Origin: Lelliottia jeotgali
Lineage (GTDB): Bacteria; Pseudomonadota; Gammaproteobacteria; Enterobacterales; Enterobacteriaceae
DNA length: 64,000 nt
Assembly: GCA_002271215.1 (NCBI GenBank)
Contig: CP018628.1
Coordinates: forward strand, 1,984,001-2,048,000
Direction of reading: 5' to 3'
The position numbers and the translations under genes were made by a program. Every line of letters starts with the position of its first letter. The first letter of the stretch is position 1. Below the pieces are notes generated by a model. That model was not told where the DNA came from. It did not search any database and saw nothing but the letters and a program-made list of their open reading frames with translations. Shown here one piece after another: positions 1 to 9,393 of this stretch.

Positions 1-1
1 G

Positions 2-2392
2 GGTAAGACCGATCTGTCGATGTTCGAAGCTGGTTCACAGGCTCCGGGTGTTTATCACGTTGATATTCTTATTGGCGATCAGACGGTGGATACCCAGGAC
101 ATTGAGTTTGCGTCGGTGAAAGATAAAGACGGCGATTCGGTGTTACAGCCGTGTCTCAGTCTGGAGCAGCTGAAAAGCTGGGGCGTTCGCACCCACCTGT
201 TCCCTAATCTGGCCTCCAGCGGGAAGTGCGTGGATCTGTCTGCGATCCCTCAGGCTGCGGCCGATTTTCAGTTCAGTACCCAGCGTCTGCTGATCAGTAT
301 TCCGCAGGCGGCGTTGGAACCTCAGGCGCGCGGATATGTGCCGCCTGAACAGTGGGATGAAGGCATCAATGCGGCGATGCTTAATTACAGCCTGAGCGGT
401 GCTAACAACTGGCAGCGTGGCAACAACGGTCGTGCCGACAATGCGCAGTATGCCAACCTGCGTCCTGGTGTGAATATCGGGCCGTGGCGTTTGCGCAATT
501 ACACCACCTGGAGTCGTGACACACATGGTCAGGACAAATGGGATACGGTCTATACCTACGCTCAGCGTGATGTGATCCCGCTGAAAGCGCAGTTCACTGC
601 GGGCGATAGCAGTGCGCCAAACGATGTGTTTGACAGTATGCCGTTCCGGGGCGGGCAGCTGGCATCCGACGACGATATGCTCCCGGACTCGCTGAAAGGC
701 TATGCGCCTGTGGTGCGTGGCATTGCCCGAACCAACGCGCAGGTCACGATTCGCCAGAATGGGTATCAAATTTATCAGAGCTACGTTTCACCGGGTGCCT
801 TTGAAATTACCGATATGTACCCGACCGGCGGGGCGGGCGATCTGCAGGTCACGGTAAAAGAGGCCGACGGCAGCGAGCAGCACTATACCGTGCCGTTTGC
901 CTCTTTGCCGGTGCTCCAGCGTGAAGGCCGTCTGAAATTTTCCGTCACCGGCGGACAGTATCGTTCCTATGACAGCAGCGTAGACAAAACGCCGTTTGCC
1001 CAGGGCACCGCGATTTATGGTCTGCCACACGGCTTTACGATTTACGGCGGCGTGCAGGAATCGAGTAAATATCAGTCGCTGGCGAGTGGCGTCGGTAAAA
1101 ATCTGGGTGATTTCGGTGCGCTTTCAGCCGATGTCACCCAGGCCTGGTCAACGCCGCAGGATGGTCTGAAAACCGACGGCCAGTCATGGCGTGCGCGTTA
1201 CAGCAAAAACGTGCTGGAAACGGGCACCAACTTTGCCATTGCGGGTTATCGCTATTCGACCAGCGGCTATTACGGCATGCAGGAAGTGCTGGACACTTAT
1301 AGCGACACATCTGGGCTGGTCGAGCGACGCCGAAATCGCATGGAGCTGACTATGAGTCAAACTCTTGGACAGGATTTAGGCACCCTGATGCTGAGTACGG
1401 TTCGTGAGGATTACTGGAATTCAGGCCGCACGATGGCCTCCTGGAGCCTGGGTTACAACAACGGCTGGCGTGGGATTAACTACGGCCTGACCTATACCTA
1501 CAGTAAAAACGGATCATCCACCGGGCGCGGCGAACAAACGTATTACGACAAAGATCAGCAGTTGGCACTGACCATCAGTATTCCTCTGGATAAGTTCCTG
1601 CCGCAAACCTGGGCTAACTACAGCATGAACGCCAGCAGGCAAAGTGGCACCACCCATTCTGTGGGTTTAAGCGGGATGGCGATGGAGAACAACGCGCTGA
1701 ACTGGAACGTCCAGCAGGGCTACGGCACCAACGACGTGGGCTACACCGGCGCGATGAATGTCGATTATCGTGGCACCTACGGCGAAGCGACAGTCGGATA
1801 TGGCTACGACAAAAACAGCGATCGCATGAACTATGGCGTACAGGGTGGGATTTTAGCCCACGCCGACGGCGTGACCTTCAGCCAGCCGTTGGGTGAAACC
1901 AACGTACTCATCAAAGCACCGGGCGCGAAAGGGGTCAGCATTCAGAACCAGACCGGCGCGAAGACTGACTGGCGGGGCTATACCACGGTGAGCAACGTCA
2001 CTGTTTATCGTAAAAATGATGTGGCGCTGTTAACTGAAACTTTGCCCGAGGACGTCGAACTTGAACTGACCAACCGCACTGTAACTCCGACGCGCGGCGC
2101 GGTGGTGCGTGCGAATTATGTAACCAATGTGGGTCTGCGCGCGCTGATCACGTTAATGCAACCTGGTGCTATTCCCGTGCCGTTTGGGGCCATCGTGAAT
2201 GTGGATGGCCAGAGTGGGCAGGGCTTTATTGTCGGTGAGGGCGGGCAGGTCTATTTAACTGGGTTGAATCCGAAAGGAAGCCTGACCGTTAAATGGGGTA
2301 ATGACTCAGATAAAGCATGCCGGTCCGAGTATTCCAGTCGTGCTGAAAATAACCATTCTGGTGTCCAGTCGATGAACGTTATTTGTCGTTAG
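2..2392 (+). CDS. Fimbrial outer-membrane usher (5'-truncated by window)
   Basis: Usher of the FimD/PapC family, the outer-membrane pore that takes chaperone-bound subunits from the periplasm and secretes the growing fimbria. The frame is open from the window edge, so signal peptide and first part of the N-terminal chaperone-binding domain are missing; about 796 residues are visible. The end of the N-terminal domain, a long beta-barrel region rich in Tyr/Gly/Asn strands, the plug-like stretch (PVVRGIARTNAQVTIRQNG) and C-terminal domains with a Cys pair (KAC...VICR) can be seen. It lies 8 bp upstream of a tip-adhesin-like gene, so chaperone and major subunit genes are expected upstream. Family assignment is secure; the fimbrial type is not. 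Confidence 0.93.
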   Translation, partial: GKTDLSMFEAGSQAPGVYHVDILIGDQTVDTQDIEFASVKDKDGDSVLQPCLSLEQLKSWGVRTHLFPNLASSGKCVDLSAIPQAAADFQFSTQRLLISIPQAALEPQARGYVPPEQWDEGINAAMLNYSLSGANNWQRGNNGRADNAQYANLRPGVNIGPWRLRNYTTWSRDTHGQDKWDTVYTYAQRDVIPLKAQFTAGDSSAPNDVFDSMPFRGGQLASDDDMLPDSLKGYAPVVRGIARTNAQVTIRQNGYQIYQSYVSPGAFEITDMYPTGGAGDLQVTVKEADGSEQHYTVPFASLPVLQREGRLKFSVTGGQYRSYDSSVDKTPFAQGTAIYGLPHGFTIYGGVQESSKYQSLASGVGKNLGDFGALSADVTQAWSTPQDGLKTDGQSWRARYSKNVLETGTNFAIAGYRYSTSGYYGMQEVLDTYSDTSGLVERRRNRMELTMSQTLGQDLGTLMLSTVREDYWNSGRTMASWSLGYNNGWRGINYGLTYTYSKNGSSTGRGEQTYYDKDQQLALTISIPLDKFLPQTWANYSMNASRQSGTTHSVGLSGMAMENNALNWNVQQGYGTNDVGYTGAMNVDYRGTYGEATVGYGYDKNSDRMNYGVQGGILAHADGVTFSQPLGETNVLIKAPGAKGVSIQNQTGAKTDWRGYTTVSNVTVYRKNDVALLTETLPEDVELELTNRTVTPTRGAVVRANYVTNVGLRALITLMQPGAIPVPFGAIVNVDGQSGQGFIVGEGGQVYLTGLNPKGSLTVKWGNDSDKACRSEYSSRAENNHSGVQSMNVICR

Positions 2393-2400
2393 AGGAAATT

Positions 2401-3366
2401 ATGAGAATTTCTAAATTATTATTTCTGATTATATTATCGTGTTTATTCTCTAAGTCTTCACTTGCGATGACCTGCACGTTAGTCAGTTACTGGAATCCCG
2501 TCGTCTCTATTGGCGCAATGACCGTTCAGCGTGACGCTCCTGTCGGAACAATTATTGGTACGGTGACATTGACAAATAGTACCCGGTCAGTAAATTGCTC
2601 GGACGCGGGAACCATGTCGCGTTATCGCACATTAACTTATTCAGGTGGTGTGCTATCACCTTTGCCGAATATATACAGAACGAATTTAACGGGTGTAGGT
2701 ATTCAAACTGACCCTTCCGAAGCGTATTTTACAAATCCGGCGCAGCTATTCCAGAGTACCAATAGTGGTGCCGGCGTTCTGTTTGCTAACCATCATACGA
2801 TTATTATTAATGTCATCAAAACGGGTGATATCGTGTCAGGCACGCTGGCGATGGGAGAAATTGCCAACGAACAGTTTGATAATGGGTCTGGGGGGAGAAT
2901 AACGTCTGAATCCGTCACTATGTCAGGCGGTAATTCTATCACCGTATTGGCATGTGGTCTGAGCACCCAAACGTTAACATTCCCGATTGGTGATGTATTT
3001 GCATCAACATTTGGCAGCACGCCAGGAACAATTCCTTCAGGCGCGCAAACAACGCAAAACCTGGGGCTGAACTGTGCCACAGGCGCCAATATAAACGTCA
3101 CGCTTTCAGGGATTCAAAACCCTGATGTTTCTGATAACAGTGTTCTGGCTTTAACCGGGCAGGGAAGTGCGGGCGTAGCTCAGGGCGTTGGCGTTCAACT
3201 TCTTTATAACGGTTCTCCATTACGAATTAATAGCCGAATGGTGATGAAACAATCATCAGGGGGCCAGGAATCTCTTCCGCTGACGGCCCGTTATTATCAG
3301 ACCAAAACGGCAGTTACAACGGGTTCGGCCAATACGTCGGCCACGTTGAATTTAACGTACCAGTAA
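2401..3366 (+). CDS. FimH-like fimbrial tip adhesin
   Basis: Probable two-domain fimbrial tip adhesin of 321 residues. A signal peptide (MRISKLLFLIILSCLFSKSSLA) precedes a putative N-terminal receptor-binding half containing a Cys pair, and a C-terminal pilin-like half begins near the ACGLSTQTLTFPIG segment and ends in an alternating strand (TSATLNLTYQ) typical of subunits that take part in donor-strand exchange. The start at 2401 is preceded by a strong AGAGGAAATT ribosome site overlapping the usher stop. Codons are clearly AT-richer than in the usher and the later pilin, as often seen for fast-evolving or transferred adhesins. Position directly after the usher and before two short pilins matches fim-type operons. 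The receptor is unknown. Confidence 0.8.
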   Translation: MRISKLLFLIILSCLFSKSSLAMTCTLVSYWNPVVSIGAMTVQRDAPVGTIIGTVTLTNSTRSVNCSDAGTMSRYRTLTYSGGVLSPLPNIYRTNLTGVGIQTDPSEAYFTNPAQLFQSTNSGAGVLFANHHTIIINVIKTGDIVSGTLAMGEIANEQFDNGSGGRITSESVTMSGGNSITVLACGLSTQTLTFPIGDVFASTFGSTPGTIPSGAQTTQNLGLNCATGANINVTLSGIQNPDVSDNSVLALTGQGSAGVAQGVGVQLLYNGSPLRINSRMVMKQSSGGQESLPLTARYYQTKTAVTTGSANTSATLNLTYQ

Positions 3367-3382
3367 TCAAAAGGACCGAATA

Positions 3383-3907
3383 ATGAACATCAGGAAACTG
3401 ATAATAATCGGCTGTACTGCGCTGAGTGCAATCATGAATTTGTCTGACGTGAAGGCTGCCGACCCGGTGACCATTAGTGTAACGGGGAGAATTATTGCTT
3501 CACCTTGTGAGATCAAAAGCGACAGTGTCAATATCAACGTAGATCTTGGTATGAATATCGAGGCTTCATCATTACAGACACCGGGTTCAGCGACTGGATG
3601 GGTTCCCGTAGATGTGAATGTGATTAACTGCCCATCTGCCACCACAAAAGCCACCATCTTGTTTCAGGGCACGGCGGATAGCCTCAATCCCAATGACATG
3701 TATCGAAATACAGGGACGGCGACAAACCTCGCCGTCCAGCTGCAGGGCGTCGGTGGAGAACCTTTTGGGAATGGGAAAAGTTTTACCGGCATTATCGTAG
3801 GCAATGCCTATTCGTATCACCTGCGAGCGCGAGCCTGGACCCAAAATGGCAACGTTATGCCTGGCACGATTAGCGCCGTCGTGACCGCCACCTTTACTTA
3901 TCAATAA
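3383..3907 (+). CDS. Fimbrial subunit (type 1-like pilin)
   Basis: Pilin-domain protein of 174 residues. It has a signal peptide ending near VKA-ADP, an N-terminal donor strand (PVTISVTGRIIASPCEI), a Cys pair bracketing the first sheet (SPCEI and NCPSA), and a beta-strand C-terminus (VVTATFTYQ), all typical of chaperone-usher pilins. A ribosome site (AAAAGGA) lies just before ATG 3383, 16 bp after the adhesin stop. Placement next to the adhesin suggests a minor or adaptor subunit, although a shaft role cannot be excluded because the upstream part of the operon is not visible. Confidence 0.85.
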   Translation: MNIRKLIIIGCTALSAIMNLSDVKAADPVTISVTGRIIASPCEIKSDSVNINVDLGMNIEASSLQTPGSATGWVPVDVNVINCPSATTKATILFQGTADSLNPNDMYRNTGTATNLAVQLQGVGGEPFGNGKSFTGIIVGNAYSYHLRARAWTQNGNVMPGTISAVVTATFTYQ

Positions 3908-3913
3908 AAATGA

Positions 3914-3931
3914 ATGCCCCTGCGGGGGCAT
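3914..3931 (+). terminator. Intercistronic hairpin between two pilin genes
   Basis: A perfect 7-bp GC-rich stem (ATGCCCC / GGGGCAT) with a TGCG loop lies 6 bp after the pilin stop and 13 bp before the next start. There is no T-run, so it probably stabilises the upstream message or attenuates rather than fully terminates. Confidence 0.5.
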
Positions 3932-3944
3932 CCTGGAGAGACCT

Positions 3945-4454
3945 ATGCGCGTTTTTGTAACCTTCAGCGCAGTGATATTGATGGCAGCAGCGTTTTTTGC
4001 TCTTGCGGATACGGAAATAAATCTTCGCGGCAATGTGGTCGCAAGCCCGTGTTCGGTTGATACCGACACGGTGAATAAACTGGTGGAATTTGATCCGCTA
4101 CAGCGGACAGACCTCATCACCGCCGGAACAGGTGGCGCGTGGCAGAACTTTTCGCTACTGGTAAAAAACTGCCCGGCAGGCACACGTCAGGTTACGGTGA
4201 AATACCTCGGCACAAATGATATTCAGGACGCGACGGCGTGGAAAAACACCGGCACTGCCACTCACGTTGCGCTGCGCATGACCAATGCCGATCACTCGGT
4301 TATTTACAGTAACGGGAGCGCTCAGCAGATTTCGGTGAACTCCAGCACTAACAGCGCTGAATTTCCCCTGTCGGCGAAAATATTTACCCCGCAGGGAAAT
4401 GCCGGGGCTGGAACATTTGCGGCGACGATCAACCTGGAATTTACCTGGCAGTAA
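3945..4454 (+). CDS. Fimbrial subunit (second pilin)
   Basis: Pilin-domain protein of 169 residues and last structural gene of the visible fimbrial operon. Signal peptide ends near FALA-DTE; donor strand TEINLRGNVVASPCSV follows; Cys pair (SPCSV and NCPAG) and a strand-type C-terminus (AATINLEFTWQ) complete the fold. GGAGAG lies just before ATG 3945. It resembles its upstream neighbour in layout (both carry the KNTGTAT/RNTGTAT-type segment), suggesting duplication and divergence. GC content is closer to the chromosome than in the adhesin. It could be a minor tip or terminating subunit; the exact role is inferred only from position. Confidence 0.85.
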   Translation: MRVFVTFSAVILMAAAFFALADTEINLRGNVVASPCSVDTDTVNKLVEFDPLQRTDLITAGTGGAWQNFSLLVKNCPAGTRQVTVKYLGTNDIQDATAWKNTGTATHVALRMTNADHSVIYSNGSAQQISVNSSTNSAEFPLSAKIFTPQGNAGAGTFAATINLEFTWQ

Positions 4455-4481
4455 GTCTCTTATTATGCCGAATATCAAAAT

Positions 4482-4506
4482 GGTGACGGTTTGTTAAGCC
4501 GTCGCC
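4482..4506 (+). terminator. Putative terminator of fimbrial operon
   Basis: An 8-bp stem (GGTGACGG / CCGTCGCC, one G:U pair) with a 9-nt loop is followed by TGCATTTCGTTTTT. It separates the last pilin from the LuxR-type regulator, which may therefore be expressed partly by read-through. Confidence 0.55.
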
Positions 4507-4528
4507 TGCATTTCGTTTTTGAGGTTAC

Positions 4529-5140
4529 ATGATTAACGTCCTGATTAAAGATGATAATGCGTTTTATGACTGGTCAATACACAACTTTCTGAGCGAGATA
4601 TTTTCACAGGAATATCAGAAGAGGGTGAAATTAACGCTGGAGTTTACACATCAGACGGTGCGCCAGGCCGATATGATTATTATGGGGATGTGCCAGGGCG
4701 AGCATTTCACCTGTCACCCTGAGCTGCATTCGCGCACCAAAGGGGTGATCGTTGGTTTAATGGATAAAAAACCGGTGAATACCGCACCGTCACCGGAGTG
4801 CATCCGGGATATTGTTTATATCGAACGCAGAGCGCCGCTTCGCGTGATACGCGATGGCATAATCCATGTCTGGAAAGGTCATGAGGAAACGCGTTGTAGC
4901 AATTGTTATACCTGCCGACACCGGGCGTTGTCACCCCAGCAAACACGGATTATGGCTGGTTTCTACAGCGGTAAAAATGTGCCGCAAATAGCGCGTGAGC
5001 TTAATTTGTCTGAGAAGACGATTTTTTCTCACAAATATCACATGATGGCGAAATTTAATCTCTCCACCGACTATGAATTGCTCCTGCTGCTCGACAGGTT
5101 GCACGAACGTCGGCTTTATCCCCATCTCTTCACAAAGTAA
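4529..5140 (+). CDS. LuxR-type HTH regulator with CxxCxxC linker
   Basis: Transcriptional regulator of 203 residues. The C-terminal part (about residues 133-198: LSPQQTRIMAGFYSGKNVPQ then a recognition helix LSEKTIFSHKYHMM) is a LuxR/FixJ helix-turn-helix. The N-terminal part is not a recognisable receiver domain: the usual phosphoacceptor layout is not evident. Six cysteines occur, three of them as C123-x2-C126-x2-C129 immediately before the DNA-binding domain, with C55 and C62 further upstream. GAGG lies before ATG 4529. Its place just after fimbrial genes suggests it controls them, as LuxR-type proteins do in several fimbrial systems; this is inference. The cysteine cluster could bind metal or sense redox state. 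Confidence 0.8.
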   Translation: MINVLIKDDNAFYDWSIHNFLSEIFSQEYQKRVKLTLEFTHQTVRQADMIIMGMCQGEHFTCHPELHSRTKGVIVGLMDKKPVNTAPSPECIRDIVYIERRAPLRVIRDGIIHVWKGHEETRCSNCYTCRHRALSPQQTRIMAGFYSGKNVPQIARELNLSEKTIFSHKYHMMAKFNLSTDYELLLLLDRLHERRLYPHLFTK

Positions 5141-5235
5141 CAGGGCATAAGGATATGTCTGTTCAAGGATGAATAAGGGGCATTACGTTGGGCTGGATAA
5201 AAAGGGATTTAAAACTGAAGAGGAGTATCACGAAA

Positions 5236-5312
5236 TGGTGCGTCCGAGTGGACTCGAACCACCGACCCCCACCATGTCAAGGTGGTGCTCTAACCAACTG
5301 AGCTACGGACGC
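5236..5312 (-). tRNA. valW: tRNA-Val (anticodon GAC)
   Basis: A 77-nt cloverleaf on the minus strand with encoded CCA: acceptor GCGTCCG/CGGACGC, D arm with GCTCAGTTGGTTAGAGC, anticodon loop TTGACAT giving GAC, and T arm GGTTCGAGTCC. It is identical to the copy 18 bp upstream in transcription. E. coli has the same valV-valW pair beside mdtK; which copy is V or W is a naming guess. Confidence 0.97.
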
Positions 5313-5330
5313 ACTGTATAGAATTTTTGA

Positions 5331-5407
5331 TGGTGCGTCCGAGTGGACTCGAACCACCGACCCCCACCATGTCAAGGTGGTGCTCTAACCAACTGAGCTA
5401 CGGACGC
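5331..5407 (-). tRNA. valV: tRNA-Val (anticodon GAC)
   Basis: Promoter-proximal copy of the tandem pair, 77 nt, identical to the second gene, minus strand, encoded CCA and GAC anticodon. An 18-bp spacer separates the two, so they are made as one precursor. Confidence 0.97.
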
Positions 5408-5435
5408 ATCATGTTGTCTGTGACAACGGGGTCGA

Positions 5436-5464
5436 ATATTAGCGGCAGTGAGGGGATGAGGCAA
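5436..5464 (-). promoter_or_regulatory. Promoter of the tRNA-Val operon
   Basis: On the minus strand TTGCCT (5464-5459) and TAATAT (5441-5436) are separated by exactly 17 bp. A GC-rich discriminator (CGACCCCG) follows, as in stringently controlled stable-RNA promoters. The expected start is about 20 bases before the first tRNA. Confidence 0.75.
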
Positions 5465-5533
5465 GAGGGAAAATGCAATTTTCTTCCGTATTTCACGCGA
5501 TTGCTTCATTCCCGCGCAAAGTGAAGAGAAAGT

Positions 5534-5551
5534 AGCCGCCCGAAGGCGGCT
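5534..5551 (-). terminator. mdtK terminator
   Basis: Perfect 7-bp stem AGCCGCC/GGCGGCT around CGAA, 9 bp after the mdtK stop and followed on the minus strand by the T-rich ACTTTCTCTTC. Confidence 0.7.
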
Positions 5552-5560
5552 CGCGGATAA

Positions 5561-7021
<1,461 letters not shown>

Positions 7022-7162
7022 CTATTGTAGCGGGGTTTAGCTATTTATCTAGTGAAAAAATCGCCAGAAAATGCCCCTTACTGGCAACCTGTTTTTCCAG
7101 ATGTTATTGTGATGCGATTAAAACGGTGTCACCACCGTTGGCATAAAACAGGAGTGGTAAGC

Positions 7163-7804
7163 ATGTTTACTGGTATCGTGCAGGGCACAGCAAAACTGGT
7201 GTCCATTGAGGAAAAACCCAATTTCCGTACCCATATTGTCGAGCTGCCGGAATATATGCTCGACGGGCTGGAAACCGGGGCATCGGTTGCACACAATGGC
7301 TGCTGTCTGACGGTGACAGAGATTGACGGTAATCGTATTAGCTTTGATCTGATGAAAGAGACGCTGCGTATTACCAATCTCGGTGAGCTGGTGGTGGGCG
7401 ATATGGTCAACGTCGAACGCGCGGCGAAATTCAGCGATGAGATCGGCGGGCATTTAATGTCGGGCCATATTATGACCACCGCTGAAGTGTCGAAAATCCT
7501 GACCTCGGAAAATAACCGTCAAATCTGGTTTAAAGTGCAGGATGCCTCATTAATGAAATACATCCTGTATAAAGGATTTATTGGCGTGGATGGGATTAGT
7601 CTGACGGTGGGTGAAGTGACCCCAACCCGTTTCTGCGTGTATTTAATTCCGGAAACCTTACAGCGCACGACCCTTGGCGCGAAAAAACTCGGCCATCGGA
7701 TTAATATCGAAATTGATCCGCAGACCCAGGCGGTAGTGGATACCGTTGAGCGGGTTCTGGCGGCGAAAGAACTGGCAAGTAAATTGACGGCGCAAGACGA
7801 ATAA
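7163..7804 (+). CDS. ribC: Riboflavin synthase, alpha subunit
   Basis: Catalyses dismutation of two 6,7-dimethyl-8-ribityllumazine molecules to riboflavin, the last step of the pathway. The 213 residues comprise two lumazine-binding repeats: [12 protein letters not shown] begins the first and a related repeat begins near residue 98 ([15 protein letters not shown]). ATG 7163 has GGAG 7 bp upstream and gives exactly the E. coli length; longer in-frame starts upstream lack support. No FMN riboswitch fold is apparent in the leader. The gene is called ribE in some annotations. Confidence 0.96.
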   Translation: MFTGIVQGTAKLVSIEEKPNFRTHIVELPEYMLDGLETGASVAHNGCCLTVTEIDGNRISFDLMKETLRITNLGELVVGDMVNVERAAKFSDEIGGHLMSGHIMTTAEVSKILTSENNRQIWFKVQDASLMKYILYKGFIGVDGISLTVGEVTPTRFCVYLIPETLQRTTLGAKKLGHRINIEIDPQTQAVVDTVERVLAAKELASKLTAQDE

Positions 7805-7807
7805 AAT

Positions 7808-7829
7808 AAACCCCGGGTATCCGGGGTTT
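7808..7829. terminator. Terminator between ribC and cfa
   Basis: AAACCCCGG / CCGGGGTTT, a perfect 9-bp stem with a 4-nt loop starting 4 bp after the ribC stop. T-rich on the plus side and with A-rich flank upstream, so it can serve both converging genes. Confidence 0.8.
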
Positions 7830-7855
7830 ATTCATTGAAGATGACCTCGTTTGTT

Positions 7856-7940
7856 GCCGGGTGGCGCTGCGCTTACCCGGCCTACAGAACAACAAATTTC
7901 CCGGTTTTGTAGGCCCGTGCAAACGAAGTGCTGCCGGGCG
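7856..7940. repeat. REP/BIME element
   Basis: A REP unit (GCCGGGTGGCGCTGCGCTTA...CCTACAG, 7856-7887) is followed by a diverged unit in opposite orientation (TGTAGGCCCGTGC...GCCGGGCGA, 7908-7940). It lies between the convergent ribC and cfa genes. Confidence 0.85.
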
Positions 7941-7948
7941 ATTTTCAT

Positions 7949-9097
7949 TCACCGCGCCACGCGCAATCCATGCTCTACACCACGGCTAAACACCACCTGC
8001 CATAGCTGAATATCCCGCGCGCGAAATGCCCCTGCGCAGGCATTCAGGTAATAGCTGAACATCCGTTTGAAGCGTTCCGAATAGTTATCAGCAATTTCTG
8101 GCCATGCGGCGATAAAACGCGAATGCCAGGCCATGAGAGTTGTGTCGTAGTCTGCGCCAAAGTTGTGCCAGTCTTCGACTATAAAGTGCGACTCACTGGC
8201 ATCGGCAATCTGGCGAACGGAGGGCAGGCAGCCGTTCGGGAAGATGTATTTGTTGATCCACGGGTCAACCGAATGGTCCGTCTTTTTGGAACCGATAGTG
8301 TGCAGCAGGAAAATCCCCTCGGGTTTCAGGTTGCGGTCGGCAACCGTGAAATAGGTACTGTAATTCTTCGGCCCTACGTGCTCGAACATCCCCACCGAGA
8401 CAATACGGTCAAACTGGTCATCGAGGTCACGATAATCTTGCAGCAGAATGGTCACATCCAGCCCGGCGCAGCGCTCTTGCGCCATTTTTTGTTGCTCGGC
8501 GGAAATGGTCACGCCGACGACGCTGACGCCATAATTTTTGGCCATATAATACGCCAGTCCACCCCAGCCGCAGCCGATATCCAGGACCCTCATGCCGGGC
8601 TGGAGCTGCAGCTTTTCGCAGATTAAACGCAGTTTAGCCTGCTGTGCATCTTCGAGAGTGTTAGCGTCTTTCCAGTAGGCGCAGGAATATTGCATGAAGG
8701 GATCAAGCATGCGGCTGAAAAGATCGTTACCCAGATCGTAATGTTCTTTGCCGACAATCCATGCCCGCTTTTTACTTTGCAGATTGAGCAATCGCGCAGA
8801 GGCGATACGCAGGGTATCTTTCAGGCGGTGAGGGAGCTGGTTTTCCAGCCCGGCGCGCAGAACGTTATGGAAAAACATATCCAGCCGTTCGCAATCCCAC
8901 CAGCCGTCCATGTAGCTCTCGCCCAGCCCGAGCGAACCTTCCTGCAGAACGCGTTTGAAAAAATCGGGGTGTTTTACCTGAATATCGGAGGGGGCAGACC
9001 CGTTAATCGCGACGCCCGCCCGACCCAGTAATTCATTGACGATCCGAAACCAGTCATTGTCCCGGACATTGACTTCTTCTATACACGATGAACTCAT
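7949..9097 (-). CDS. cfa: Cyclopropane-fatty-acyl-phospholipid synthase
   Basis: Transfers a methylene group from S-adenosylmethionine to cis double bonds of membrane phospholipid acyl chains, mostly on entry to stationary phase. The 382 residues match E. coli Cfa in length. The SAM-binding glycine motif VLDIGCGWGG is near residue 170, and the bicarbonate/active-site region (FEHVG, and the C-terminal YYLNACAGAFR) is intact. ATG 9097 (MSSSCIEEV) is chosen over an upstream in-frame start at 9172 because it reproduces the family N-terminus. A long 5' leader carries a likely RydC target. Confidence 0.96.
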   Translation of the reverse strand: MSSSCIEEVNVRDNDWFRIVNELLGRAGVAINGSAPSDIQVKHPDFFKRVLQEGSLGLGESYMDGWWDCERLDMFFHNVLRAGLENQLPHRLKDTLRIASARLLNLQSKKRAWIVGKEHYDLGNDLFSRMLDPFMQYSCAYWKDANTLEDAQQAKLRLICEKLQLQPGMRVLDIGCGWGGLAYYMAKNYGVSVVGVTISAEQQKMAQERCAGLDVTILLQDYRDLDDQFDRIVSVGMFEHVGPKNYSTYFTVADRNLKPEGIFLLHTIGSKKTDHSVDPWINKYIFPNGCLPSVRQIADASESHFIVEDWHNFGADYDTTLMAWHSRFIAAWPEIADNYSERFKRMFSYYLNACAGAFRARDIQLWQVVFSRGVEHGLRVAR

Positions 9098-9193
9098 AGC
9101 TTCTCCATCACCTGCTGTGATCAGAACCTTCAAACAGCGTAGCCGTTTTTTATGGTTTGTGAGAAATCCCACGGTTTTTCCGTGAGGCTAATA

Positions 9194-9204
9194 TCCGACG
9201 TAGA
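9194..9204 (-). promoter_or_regulatory. Probable RydC sRNA pairing site in cfa leader
   Basis: The minus strand reads TCTACGTCGGA at -107 to -97 from the cfa ATG. This is complementary to the 5' end of the small RNA RydC as I recall it (UCCGAUGUAGA), with one G:U pair, and the position agrees with the known Salmonella cfa site that stabilises the long transcript. RydC itself is not in this window. Confidence 0.55.
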
Positions 9205-9249
9205 ACAGAGGAAGGGAGATAGCCCTTACCGAAAGGCCTTCCATGGTAA

Positions 9250-9273
9250 AACGGGAGCACTCCGGCTCCCGTT
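9250..9273 (-). terminator. punC terminator
   Basis: Perfect 9-bp stem AACGGGAGC/GCTCCCGTT with a 6-nt loop; on the minus strand it is followed by TT and then ACC. It lies 121 bp past the punC stop and upstream of the long cfa leader, in the 296-bp cfa-punC gap. Confidence 0.65.
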
Positions 9274-9393
9274 AACACATAATATTTATCGTATTTGTGT
9301 GAAGCAAATTTAGTATAGGCCGCAAAAATCGGTGATTCAACAGAAAGTTATTAGCAGCCTAATCACTGAAATGTCACATAATTGCTGGCGCGA

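Noticed and set aside
5327..5524. Short open frame across the tRNA-Val gene
   Set aside because: Begins within a tRNA gene on the opposite strand and has no coding support.
9098..9393. Possible rydC gene in the cfa-punC gap
   Set aside because: Only the target-like sequence is present; the 64-nt pseudoknotted RNA is not found here and lies elsewhere in E. coli.
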